Positions 47,165-57,861 of a DNA stretch of 64,000 nucleotides are shown here, piece after piece (position 1 is the first letter of the stretch; each line of letters starts with the position of its first letter). The translations under genes and the position numbers were made by a program. The stretch spans positions 154,463,466 to 154,527,465 of the forward strand of contig JALIGW010000001.1 in the NCBI GenBank assembly GCA_023053685.1, written 5' to 3'. The notes beneath the pieces are model-generated. The model saw nothing but the letters and a program-made list of their open reading frames with translations. It was not told where the DNA came from and ran no database searches. The DNA comes from Diadophis punctatus similis. Taxonomy: Eukaryota; Chordata; Lepidosauria; Squamata; Dipsadidae.

Positions 47165-47810
47165 ATTTTCATTATTACAAGCCATGGTCCCTTAGAAAAA
47201 TCACCACTCTGTAAATATACATGATTTTAGTAATGTTACCATCTTCAGAATGACATCTGTGTAAAGGTTAAGAATATATAGATAAGTTATAATTCAACAG
47301 AGACAAAATTAACTGAATCCATAAACAGTGGTTTATGGATATACCAAAGCACTAAATTTTGGACGTTAACTTTATATCTAAGGGCTGATGCTGATATGAT
47401 GGTATGCATTTGTCTGAAGTAAGGTTTAGTCAGATTCATTTCCTTGTCATTGAAGCCATGGTGTATAGGGACATAAATCCATTGGGGGTGGTGGTGGTAA
47501 AGTTTCAATGATGAAAGAAAGGGAATACCAGCAAAAAAAAAAGATACAAAATTTTGACATGTTACTGTATGTAATAATAATATATTATAATATAATAATA
47601 ATAGTGAAACAAGAAGTTACAGTTACTAGGGGCCCTCATTCGCTTCATCTTCATAATCTACTCTGTATAAATATCACTCTGTAACAATTTGCTTAGCCAT
47701 AAAACATAAAATAAAACTAGTTAATCTGGGGACAATTACCTTTCAATTAGTCTTCATGACAGAATTGTAGCAAAGCCAAATTTTGTTTATTTGTGTATTT
47801 ATTTGTCTGG
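47165..47810. other. AT-rich non-coding stretch, nothing recognised
   Basis: An AATAATATATTATAATA patch occurs at 47571-47600. No gene was seen. Confidence 0.45.
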
Positions 47811-47817
47811 ATTTGCA

Positions 47818-47886
47818 CATAACAATAACAATAACAATAATAAAATAAAATAAAAATAAAAATAATAAAAATAAAAATAAAAATAC
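47818..47886. repeat. A-rich simple repeat (AACAAT/AAAAT)n
   Basis: AACAATAACAATAAC-type units change into TAAAATAAAAATAAA-type units just before the MITE at 47895. It may be the tail of the SINE fragment whose other part lies at 48416-48555. Confidence 0.8.
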
Positions 47887-47894
47887 ATTTGCAT

Positions 47895-48415
47895 CAGTGG
47901 TGAAATCCAATTTTTTTACCTACCGGTTCTGTGGGCGTGGTGGGCGTGGCGGGGCTTGGTGGGCGTGGCTTGGTGGGTGTGGCAGGGGAAGGATACTGCA
48001 AAATCTCCATTCCCACCCCACTCCAGGGGAAGGATATTGCAAAATCCCCATTCCCTCCCCACTCCTGGGGGAAGGATATTGCAAAAGCTCCATTCCCTCC
48101 CCACTCCTGGGGGAAGGATACTGCAAAATCCCCATTCCCTCCCCACTCCAGGGGGAAGGATATTGCAAAATCCCCATTCCCTCCCCACTCCTGGGGGAAG
48201 GATACTGCAAAATCCCCATTCCCTCCCCACGCCTGGGGGAAGGATATTGCAAAATCTCCATTCCCACCCCATTCCAGGGGAAGGATACTGCAAAATCCCC
48301 ATTCCCTCCCCATTCTGGGACCAGCCAGAGGTGGTATTGCCAGTTCTCCGAACTATTCAAAATTTCCGCTGCTGGTTCTCCAGATCCTGTCAGAACCTGC
48401 TGGATTTCACCCCTG
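47895..48415. mobile_element. hAT-like MITE, family B2, with eight-unit internal minisatellite
   Basis: It starts CAGTGGTGAAATCC and ends GGATTTCACCCCTG. An exact duplication, ATTTGCAT, flanks it (47887-47894 and 48416-48423). Eight tandem units of 41-43 bp (about 47987-48318) each begin GGGGAAGGATAYTGCAAAAT. Because the unit length shifts and the repeat lacks stops, long open frames of 128-180 codons arise in several frames on both strands. None is a gene. Confidence 0.93.
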
Positions 48416-48555
48416 ATTTGCATGCTTTCAAACTGCTAGGTGGACAGGAGCTGGGGTAATAATGGGAGCTCCGTCTTGCAGTGCTTGGGTCTCAAACTGC
48501 CAGCCTTCTGGTTGCTAAGCCCAACATTCTAACAGCAACACTGGGCTCTCTACAC
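48416..48555 (-). mobile_element. SINE fragment, same family as the 13-kb SINE
   Basis: TGCATGCTTTCAAACTGCTA, GGTGGACAGGAGCTGGGGTA and AATGGGAGCTCCGTCTTG match the 13495-13560 part of the 13-kb SINE. The head region near 48490-48555 is diverged. The MITE at 47895-48415 interrupts it. Confidence 0.7.
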
Positions 48556-49590
48556 AATACTAAGCCATAAACCGTGGTTTATAATTCCAATGTTTGAGTT
48601 TACAGGACTTTCAAAGCCCTAATAAAACAAAGCACATTATGACTTAGCATGGTGTATGAAGCCTTGTGTTTGTAAGTAAGCATCTTGGGATTAGCACTAA
48701 TATAGTGTGTAAATAAGTTAGTAATTTAGAAGAACACAGGCAAGAAATAATATTTTTGAGCTAACGTAGTTCTTTATTCGGAGCACATTGATTTGCTTAA
48801 AACTATCAAATCAATTTACCTGTATACTCCAGAAGAATCATGTTGTGATTCTAAAGAGATTTAAGCATATTTAGCTCTTCCTTTTTGTTGTAATAATTAG
48901 GATTAGGCAAAATATCCTGAAAACATTTTAACATTCACTCTTCCTCAGGCTTGTTCACTTCAGTGTTCTTCAAATTTATTCACATTATTGCTCATTCTCA
49001 TCTCCACTCAATATTATTAGTATTATTAGTATTTTCCGATTTGAACTTCTTTTTTCTGGAATGATTTTTCCATTGCCATATTATCAACATAATATTCAGA
49101 CATATCTGAAGATAAATGAAGCCCATTTAGAATGAGGGCAGTGCTTCCGAGAAAAATAAGTTCATCTCATAATTTTAAACAGAAAGAGGATTTAACTTTT
49201 GATATTCCATATTTGAGTAATTGCATTGAAATTGAAATTGAAATCCAGTGATATATCTGAAAGTATGAGAAATTAAATCTACTTTTCTTAACTGTTGGCT
49301 GTAGGTTTCACAATGAAAATCCCGCTGGATTTTCTTGCCAAACAAATTTATTCAGTATCTTGTAACCATGTTTAAAATGATGTGATAGCAAATATGGGAA
49401 TGACCTCTTAAAATATAAATCAACTTATATTAATGCATTAAACTTAATCATATTTATCTTAACCCAAATATTAAAGGGAATTCTCTGTGTAGATATTCTT
49501 TCATCTGTGCCAAAACAGAGTAAGTTTAATCTTACCAGTTGAGAAGAGTTTCTGGAAATGCTTATGCCAAGAGAAATTAATGATTTATTT
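48556..49590. other. AT-rich non-coding stretch, nothing recognised
   Basis: No open frame of note and no repeat ends were seen. A short TATTATTAG repeat lies at 49011-49032. Confidence 0.45.
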
Positions 49591-49601
49591 ATATCCCGAA
49601 C

Positions 49602-49855
49602 CAGTGGCGGGTTCCTACCGGTTCGGTCCAGTGCGCCGTTCTGGTAGGGACCTGCCGATTGCGCAATTTGCGCGCGATGGCTCCGGTGCCGTCTTTGCCG
49701 GTCCATCGCGTGGCACCATCTTTTTTCTGGAATTTTTGGGCTTTTTTTGCTTCCTGCACATGCGCGGAAGCAAAGTCGCGTGAGGGGACACGTGCGCGTA
49801 ATGAGATGATGCGTGCGCAGCGCACCGGTAGGCAGGTAAGAGGAACCCGCCCCTG
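49602..49855. mobile_element. hAT-like MITE, family C, with duplicated right junction
   Basis: It starts CAGTGGCGGGTTCCTACCGG and ends AGGAACCCGCCCCTG. The flanks TCCCGAAC (49594-49601) and TCCCAAAC (49856-49863) match at 7 of 8 bases. The 16-bp junction CGCCCCTGTCCCAAAC is present twice in tandem (about 49848-49879). The interior shares ACATGCGCGGAAGCAAA and a GAATTTTTGGGC stretch with the copy at 52677-53032. Confidence 0.9.
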
Positions 49856-49879
49856 TCCCAAACCGCCCCTGTCCCAAAC

Positions 49880-52660
49880 CCTCAGTACAATTGTTACTAT
49901 GACCTGGTGGCATCAAGTCTGGTTTACTTCAGGAGTAGCAGGACAGGTTCCCAACATATGTTAATATGATAAAATTGGGAATAGTTTACTACTGTAAATT
50001 TCTGATGAATTTATTGTGTTGTGTGATAAACATTTTGCCCAATTATTAACCCCAACCATATTTGGAAACTACAGAAAAAAGATTCAGATTTTGGCTTTAA
50101 TCTTAAAATTATTGCATCCAACCACACTGATTTGAAGAAAAACAATTAGTCAGTAAGATTACAATCTGGTGAGGTGGGAGATCAGCCATAATATTGCCTC
50201 CTTGCTGCCAAAAGAGCTGGCAGATCTAACCATCTGGAAATCATTATGACAATAGATATTTAATTAATGGCACTAGCCTTGGAGAGGACAACAAAAACAT
50301 TGGGCTTTATCAACAAGTAGGTAAGGATGTAGAAAATCTTTCATCGGTGTCTGAGATTTATAATTGACTGAGGCCCCCGCCACTTTTTTAATATTTTGAT
50401 TTTTTTTCCTTATGGCTTCATTATATCGAAGAAATACTGCCAATTAATCTAGAGAGCATTTATGTACAAAATTGCGGTGCGGATGCTGGCTAAGAAATCC
50501 CCTTTGATTTGTGAAAATGATTATTACTGGATAGGTAAAATACCAAGTCAACATAACCTCTGGGAAAGGTCTGTAGTAATTGCTATGGTACAGATATAGT
50601 AATTATACAACTATATAAACAAGGTAAGTGACCTAGCTTAATGATCTATGTTTTATGTTCTTTAGAATTCAAGTCATATCTTCCTGTCTAAAGTAAGATT
50701 GAACATTTCTCAAGGTTTCTGTTTCCCAGAAGATTCACAACTTCTATCCCACATTGTTCAAAAGGCTTGATTGTTTAGAGACACTTTTCAGGGACTATAA
50801 GGAGCTGTGTAAGAAAAAGGAAATGCCAAATCTTCCTTTTATATTTCTTTAAGGTATTTCAGTATTAAAGCCCATATTTACCAGTTTCTTTAAAAAAAAA
50901 ACCTTGAAATGAAGTTTTTCCTGAAACTCCATCTTAAGAGAACAGATGTATTTCATACATTATGAATATTTATGAGTAATGCTTGCTTGTTTTATGCATG
51001 GAGAAGAGTAGCTATTTGGAGAAGCTTTTTGTTAAAAACAAAAGAAAGCCAAATGCTGTTGGATGAAATTAACCTGTAAAATCTGCTTGTATTATTTCTG
51101 TTTGAAATAGAACTTGAATGAGTTCAAGGAGGAAAACAAAGGAATGTTGTACTTATCCAAGTGATTCCCTACTATGGTCTTGAAAACAAAAAGGGATTTA
51201 TTTGAATATTTCTAGGGCACAGTCCAGCCAGTTTTCTTAATTTTAAAGAGAATGTTAAGAATATGGTTAAGCCTCTTATATTATTGGATTGGAAATCATT
51301 GGTCTTTGAGTTGCACCTTTGGCATTCCATTTTAAGGGAATAATGTAAGTAAGAATAATTGAAAACAAATGTTGTATATACAAAGTGACCAAATTAAAAA
51401 AAAAACATCTACAACCCTTAAAACCCCACCATCTGGCAAATTCAAAATTATCTGATGAGGAGGACACAATTAGAAGCTTAAGATATATGTTTAGTATAGG
51501 AGATGGAACAAGGATTATTTAACCAAGAAGTGCAAAAATTCACTGAAATGTGTAAGCATAATGTCAGGCTCAGTGATATTACTGAATTCTAAAAAAAAGA
51601 AGCAAAAAGAAGAAGAAGAAGATAATTAAGGAAGGAATATGTTCATTATTTAGGAAAGATGGTGAAATCTTAACTGCTGAAAGAAAGTGGTACTACTTAA
51701 TCCTTATTTTTTACTTAATCTTATCCCAAAAAGGGAATTTTGTTCAACCTTGGAGAACCAAAAATGATGATCTAAAGAAAGATTTGCAATCAAGTTAAGT
51801 AAGGAGATAATGAGATGAAACTTAATTTCATTAAAGTAAATTCAGGTCTCATTTATATATGCATTGCTATAAAGAGTTTGCAGACGTTATCTTGGAACCA
51901 CTGTCTATAACCTTTAAGAAATCTTGGATAATACATCTAAAAGATTCATTAATGTTCTGATCCTCAGAAAGCAGATCAAAATGAATCCAGGAAAATCCTT
52001 ATCAGTGAACAGTACTGGGTAAAATGATAGAATTCAGGAATCTATGGATGATGGGCACATTTTGAAACATATTGCAATATAGATCTTTTTCCCAAATGGT
52101 TGACCAGATAATTTCCGGATTTCCCTCCAAGACAAAGGGTGACAAAGTTAAGGTAACAGGCCTGCTAATAGAAGTATAATATGCAAGTCAAAGGAAACAA
52201 TAACTTTACTTTAATCTACTTTGGGCTACCAGATAAATTTGGTTGATCATTTATCAAGTGTCGAACATTTATCATAATTTGGTATGCACACGAGGAACCA
52301 AAACTTTCAGATTTGTGAAAAAAGTGTGTAAACTAGGAAAACAGGACACAGATATACCAGTTGATATACAAGAAAACTATTAAAATTGTACAAGATGATA
52401 CAGTTAAAGTGCTACTTGAACTTTGTATGCACATATGGAAAACACAGCAGTGGCTAAGGGAAACAAAATACAATTTTATATTGCAAAACAACAAATAAAC
52501 AATCCTGTTAAGTGCAACTCTTTGGTAATTTGAGCAATCATTATCTCATGCAGTGGTAAAGTAATGCTTAAAATTTACAACCCAGACTTCAGTAATATAT
52601 AAATGTAGATCCAGGTGTTCCAGCTGGATTCTACCAGTTCCGTACTTTCTCAAATGTGTT
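49880..52660. other. AT-rich non-coding stretch, nothing recognised
   Basis: No frames over 65 codons, repeat ends or exon-like sequence were found. A short AAGAAGAAGAAG tract lies at about 51608-51621. Confidence 0.45.
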
Positions 52661-52676
52661 GAAACAGGCTGAAAAC

Positions 52677-53032
52677 CAGAGATGGTTCCTGCCGGAGCTG
52701 TCTGGTGCGCAGCTCCGGTAGGGAGTGGCCGATTGCACAATTTGTGCACGACCGCTCTGGAGCCCTCTCTGCCGGTCCGTTGCGTGCGTCACCATCTTTT
52801 TCTGTGAATTTTTGGGTGATTTTGCTTCTGCGCATGCGCGGAAGCAAAATCGCGCCGAATTCTCCCGCGTGCGTGTACGTCCCCTTACAAGATTTCGGTG
52901 AGATTTTGCTTCCGTGCATGCACAGAAGCAAAATCACGTGAGGGGGCACGCGCGCATAGCGAGCGTGCTCCCCTGAAACGTGGAGATGCGCGTGCAGCGC
53001 ACCAGCACCAGTAAGCAGGCAACCCGCCCCTG
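52677..53032. mobile_element. hAT-like MITE, family C (356-bp copy)
   Basis: It starts CAGAGATGGTTCCTGCCGG and ends GGCAACCCGCCCCTG. An exact duplication, CTGAAAAC, flanks it (52669-52676 and 53033-53040). TGCGCATGCGCG lies at 52829-52840. A second GCTTCCGTGCATGCACAG at about 52908-52925 repeats the first unit, so the interior is partly duplicated. The frames of 78-130 codons are artefacts. Confidence 0.92.
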
Positions 53033-53040
53033 CTGAAAAC

Positions 53041-53732
53041 AATATATTTTGCTCAACATAGTATGATTTATTTATTTTAAAAAAATTCTGAAGCTTTCTT
53101 TGCCACTGTTCACACTCTCTTTATTATTTTGTTTTGTTGGTCTAATAGAGTTAATATTTTACATAGGTTTGCTCTTACATTTCAGGTATCAAACAGCCCC
53201 ACATCAGTTTAGCACCTGTTATATGCCACTATTGCACCCTTGTCTTATTTAACTGTTGACAGTGGGAATATGCCTGTTTTAAGCCGGCTGCTGTAGTACA
53301 GTAGAGTGATTAAATTTTCAGGTCTCTCAGGGAGACTTATCCAGATGTCAAGCAACGCTGTGGATTGTGTGTACATCAACTAAACTACAGCAAAGAGACT
53401 AGCTATGTTGCATTAAGCAGACTAATTGACAATGCCTGATAGAATTTGTTGGAATTAATAGCCTGCATAGGTACTGCATCTGTAATATGTGATTTTTCTT
53501 ATAGTTTGAATATCTTTTGAAACAGTACACCTAAATATACAATTTTAAAACTGTTCTTTAAATCAATCAAGAAGATCTCAGACAACCCTAACCCTTGCTT
53601 GAATCCATTATTAGCAGTGTAATGACTTGATGGCCTTTTGTGAGGCATTGCGTATCTTACATTATTTTAAAGTTCAGCTATTGAACTTTATTGAAATCTG
53701 TCCTTACTAGGGTTGTGTTCCTTTTCTTTTTA
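53041..53732. other. Non-coding stretch, nothing recognised
   Basis: No feature identified. Confidence 0.45.
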
Positions 53733-53740
53733 GGTTAAGA

Positions 53741-53875
53741 CAGAGGTCTTCAAACTTGGCAACTTTAAGACTTGTGGACTTCAACTCCCAGAATTCTACA
53801 GCTAGCTATGCTGGCTGGAGAATTCTGGGAGTTGAAGTCCACAAGACCTAAAATTGCAAAGTTGGGGGACCCCTG
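53741..53875. mobile_element. hAT-like MITE, family D (135-bp fold-back copy)
   Basis: It starts CAGAGGTCTTCAAACTTGG and ends AAAGTTGGGGGACCCCTG. An exact duplication, GGTTAAGA, flanks it (53733-53740 and 53876-53883). CTTGTGGACTTCAACTCCCA and its complement pair across a short centre, so the whole element can fold into a hairpin. Confidence 0.93.
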
Positions 53876-53998
53876 GGTTAAGAGAAACTTCTGAATGGTT
53901 GTAAGTTGCTCGAGGAAGGAGAATCTTTAACCAGTCCTGCTGGACTTGGGCTCCTTGCCTTCTGCTTTCTTAGAAACATGAGACTTCACAGTCAGATT

Positions 53999-54860
53999 TT
54001 ATGTGACCATTGTTCTCATCTCTGATGTCTTTGCTGGTCTATATGCTGAGGAATCATTGAGCAGGGTGAATGCCTTCATTTCATAATCTTTGCGGTTCAT
54101 CACCACTGCTGAGTGGCCTTTATCTGCCGGTAAAATAATAATATCTTGCTCTTGTTTTAAGGCTTTCAAGATGCGTTGCTCGGTTGGGATGAGCATATTG
54201 TTTTGTTTATGTACAACCAGCATTGCTGATACTTTTTGTCTGATAGCATGTTTTTCTAGCTCTTCTGCCTCTATGCTGTTGAATATGGATTCTAATGCTG
54301 CTATGAATTATCTTGGTGTGGTGTCTCATGTGCTAACCCCCTCGGCAAGAGCCGAGATGGTGCAGTGGTTAAATGCAGCACTGCAGGCTACTGCTAGTTC
54401 AGCAGTTCAGCTGTTCAAATCTCACCGGCTCAAGGTTGACTCAGCCTTCCATCCTTCTGAGGTCGGTAAAATGAGGACCCAGATTGTTGGGGGCAATATG
54501 CTGAACTCTGTAAACCGCTTAGAGAGGGCTGTAAAGCACTATGAAGCGGTATATAAGTCTAAGTGCTATTGCTATTGCTATCATGTTCAAGTATTCGTAA
54601 TTCCTGATGGCTTAAATGTTTGTTTGATAACTTATGGACCATATTCACACAGTTTTGGAGCATGGCTTTATTTTTTGAATTTTATCCTCCAACTGTTTCC
54701 TTTTTCTCGCCTGCCTTTTTTTACAAAAGTCCTAATAACACTTTCTAGGTGTGTGACTAGTTCTTCTTTAAGTTGTGATAGACAATGCCTCTTAAGTATA
54801 TTGATAACTACTTTACAGTTGCCCAAATGGCAAGATGGCAATCACTGATTAGGACATCTA
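53999..54860 (-). pseudogene. Penelope-like retroelement remnant (N-terminal part of ORF), SINE inserted
   Basis: On the minus strand a frame of about 100 codons (from about 54300 to 53999) encodes ESIFNSIEAEELEKHAIRQK, then VHKQNNMLIPTEQ, then DIIILPADKGHSAVVMNRKD and YEMKAFTLLNDSSAY. The ILPADKGxxxVVMxxxDY motif is the conserved start of the reverse transcriptase region of animal Penelope-like elements. Further upstream (54590-54860) the strand is Lys/Leu-rich and consistent with the N-terminal part, but frames are broken. The catalytic YxDD region and the GIY-YIG endonuclease are absent. The SINE at 54349-54580 separates the two pieces. Confidence 0.8.
54349..54580 (+). mobile_element. tRNA-derived SINE, near full length, (GCTATT)n tail
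   Basis: A-box-like GATGGTGCAGTGGTTAAATG and B-box-like TGTTCAAATCTCACC lie in the first 80 bp. The body has AAGGTTGACTCAGCCTTCCA, AAAATGAGGACCCAGATTGT and AAACCGCTTAGAGAGGGCTG. It ends GTGCTATTGCTATTGCTA. A TCATGT repeat near both ends may be part of an eroded target duplication. It supplies the middle of a spurious 252-codon plus-strand frame. Confidence 0.85.
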
Positions 54861-55063
54861 ACATACATTTGCTGAATGCTTTTGCCATACATCTGCCCAC
54901 CTCTGGGTTGACCAGTAGTCAGTATCATAGGCTGGGTGGAAGGACTCATTCCTGAATGCATCCGTGTAGGAAGCATAGTTGTTCGCAAGTGGACGCCTCG
55001 TGTCCTGTGCTTTCTTTAATGAATTTTAATGCCATGAATATGGCTTGTAGTACATAATCCTGA

Positions 55064-55224
<161 letters not shown>

Positions 55225-55685
55225 GATTAAAAAAACCTCCAACCTTTCTTTATTAGACAGTTCATTAAGGTAGGGTTTCTTAATCATTGTGATATTTTTT
55301 CTTTCTTAGAATGTTTGTGTGATGGACTAAGGGTCTGTTTATGTCATAAGCATGTAATAGAACTGTCTGTTGCTTGCTTGTATTGAGATATACTCTTTCT
55401 TTCTCAGCCTTATCATAATAGTATGTGAGAAAGACCTTGAAAGACAGGGCAAAGAGATGCTGATAAGTTAAGAGAGAGCTTAGCCTGCAGTTGCATAATC
55501 AGTGACAAAAGAACCTCAGAACAGACCTCCCTAGCTTCTTGGGTTATAAAGGAGAAGAGAGATTTTGTACTTTCAGACCTGCAAGCTTGTGTAAGTACAG
55601 CTTTACAATATAAAGTAGAAGCAGCTCATCTTGTCATATTCTTGTCTGGTCTATACTTAGCACAAACCCTTACAAGTCGATTAAT
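55225..55685. other. Non-coding stretch, nothing recognised
   Basis: GAAAGACCTTGAAAGACAGGGCA-type sequence and a short GGGTTATAAAGGAGAAG box occur. No gene or repeat family was named. Confidence 0.4.
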
Positions 55686-55689
55686 GGAG

Positions 55690-55840
55690 AACCAGTGTGG
55701 TGCAGTACTATACTTGGAGCAGGGAGACCCAGGTACAAGTCCATCCTCAGCCGTGGAAGCTTATACGATGATTTAATCCAGACTCTGTCTCAACCCAATT
55801 TATCTCAAGGTTTATTGTTGTGAGGAAATTAGTAGGAAGG
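55690..55840 (+). mobile_element. Degraded Sauria-type SINE
   Basis: ACCAGTGTGGTGCAGTACTA is A-box-like. CAGGTACAAGTCCATCC is in the B-box position. CAACCCAATTTATCTCAAGG followed by TTGTTGTGAGGA matches the body of squamate tRNA-derived SINEs. Confidence 0.65.
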
Positions 55841-57625
55841 AACACTGCTGTCAAGCACAATAAAAAAAAAGGAGTCCAGGCAGTTTAAATGAATATAACT
55901 TATTGCATGCTAATGCTCTCTACAAGAATCTGAACTACTAATGAACAAAGCAAATTAGCAATAGACAAGATTTAATGGAATTCAAGGTGGGCTGGACATA
56001 GATTTCTTGTAGACATGAAGAAACGAGACTGATGATGCGTTTGACTCCTCCCTTGGGCTCAGCCTGATCATCTCCTATAACTGCCTATGCTTGCTTGAAT
56101 CAATGAAAGGTATAAATCTAATAAATGACCACTCAAAGTTGGTTCTGTTTGCAGCATTATGTGGTCAATTTCACTTCATCTGCATTTTAAATTATGTGGT
56201 TTTGGCTCATCTTTGGTATGTTTTATATTTAATGAATTATGTAATTATTTGGGGGGGGGAATGACATAAACAAAGAAAAGCAGACCAATTTAGAAAAAAG
56301 GAGCCTAGTAAAGTTATTCTCACCTCTGTTTTACCAGTACTAATTAGCTAATTATTGACAACATGAGAGTCAGCATCTCTTCTTACCCTTTTTGGAGTAT
56401 ACATGTACGCCGTAAAGTTTCCAGATTGTCACATAACTCAAGGCAGCGTACAGAAAAGCTGAAAGTGCAATAAAATAATAACAAAGAGCCACCATGGAAT
56501 ACAAAGTTTGAAAGTTATAGCATTGGAGTAAAATCACAAAATCTCTAGCCCTGGGCTTCCTAGAAATGTTAAGTGTGAATGGCCTTCTTGAAGAGAACGG
56601 GTCAAGGCCATGCAGACCTTGGTGCCAAAGGGCAAGAGTGGGAAATGACCGATGCTGGTCTAAAAAGCCCCAAATATTTTAGGATTAGACTATCTGAAAT
56701 ATCTAGAATAGTCAGGTGTATTCATTTATAGAAGAGCAGCTATTTTGGAAAGCCTGATTGATCAATGCCAAATCCTAATCTGGTTTGAAGATGTCATACT
56801 TCATAGCTGTACATTTTGTCTCTCCATATATGTATAACATAGAAGGCAAGACTCAGTTGAAGACTCTCAGACACAGCCTGGATAAAGTAGAAGCTTAAAA
56901 AATAAATTATACACATTGGATTTGGCCACTGCAGTGCAAAGAAAATACGTATAGGTCTGTGCTTCAAAATTTAAGCTCCAGGCTTTTTCCTCCTATCTTT
57001 CTAAGTTAATGGATACTTGGCTAGTCGATTATAGGCTTTGAGTGGCAGCTGACAAATGTAATATAACATTTCTCTCTAGCTTGGGAATTGCTGGTTCCTG
57101 CTTCAACAGTCTCACCTTTTTCCAAAGGTAACAAACTACGTGGGGTGAGAGAGTAGGGACCCGAAGCTAAATGTTAGGCGGAAAGCAGAGTGAGCTGGCA
57201 CAAAGGTTATCTACTCAGTCTTTCTCAGTAGGATGATGAAATATATTGTATCTCTATTTCAGTTTCACATTTATCTCTAAATGTTCCTCTATACAGATAG
57301 TTAGCATATGAAAAGTTTATGTAAATGTATGCCCCATTTTCTCCCCTTTTATGTGGAGTATTTCCTAATTTTTATGACATGCAAATAGGCATCGTATGCC
57401 TTGTTTCAGTATAAACATTCTTGAATATTAAGGTCAGCCTATGAGGCTCTGGTTCACGTAGATAATGAAAGAAGAGAAATAAGTATCTAAAGGAACATGT
57501 CTTGATTAGTCCGGCATTTTAATTCTTTTTAAGTACTTGCGAATGTAAACTGACATTATTTCTCTACTATGCTGAAATCCTGCTTTGAGATTAATATCAC
57601 TTTATGGCTTTATGATTGTACTGTA
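55841..57625. other. AT-rich non-coding stretch, possibly including an unnamed repeat
   Basis: The part 56430-56690 (CAAGGCAGCGTACAGAAAAG, an A-rich middle, then GCCAAAGGGCAAGAG) resembles the unnamed repeat family at 13181 and 38805, but is too diverged to call. The rest shows nothing. Confidence 0.4.
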
Positions 57626-57628
57626 AAA

Positions 57629-57845
57629 GAGCCAGTTTAGTAGTTAAGGCACCAGACCAGAAACTGGGAGATGGCGAGTTCTAGTCTTCTCATAGGCACA
57701 AAGTCAACGAGTTGATCCTGGGCCAGTCACTCTCTCTCAGCCCATAAAGATAACAATGGCAAGCCATTGCTAAAAAAGCCTTAGCCAGAAAATTGCAGGG
57801 GCGAATCCAGGCAATTGTCAGGACACAATATTGACTTGAAGACAC
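57629..57845 (+). mobile_element. Sauria/Squam-type SINE
   Basis: The head AGCCAGTTTAGTAGTTAAGG holds the A box. GGCGAGTTCTAGTCTTC is the B-box region. The body has GGGCCAGTCACTCTCTCTCA. The tail AGCCAGAAAATTGCAGGGGC ends near GACTTGAAGACACC, as in the BovB-tailed SINEs. It adjoins the fold-back element at 57862. Confidence 0.82.
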
Positions 57846-57861
57846 CAATATATAAGAGATG

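Noticed and set aside
47894..48459. Six overlapping frames of 128-180 codons on both strands, with repeats such as GEGYCKIPIPSP
   Set aside because: They are produced by the stop-free 41-43-bp tandem units of a hAT MITE with an exact 8-bp target duplication.
54360..54420. Possible functional tRNA gene from clear A and B boxes
   Set aside because: The boxes belong to a SINE. There is no cloverleaf that closes, and the body and tail are SINE-specific.
54090..54848. 252-codon plus-strand frame, the longest in the window
   Set aside because: It runs antisense through a Penelope-like coding remnant and through a SINE. No domain was seen in this frame.
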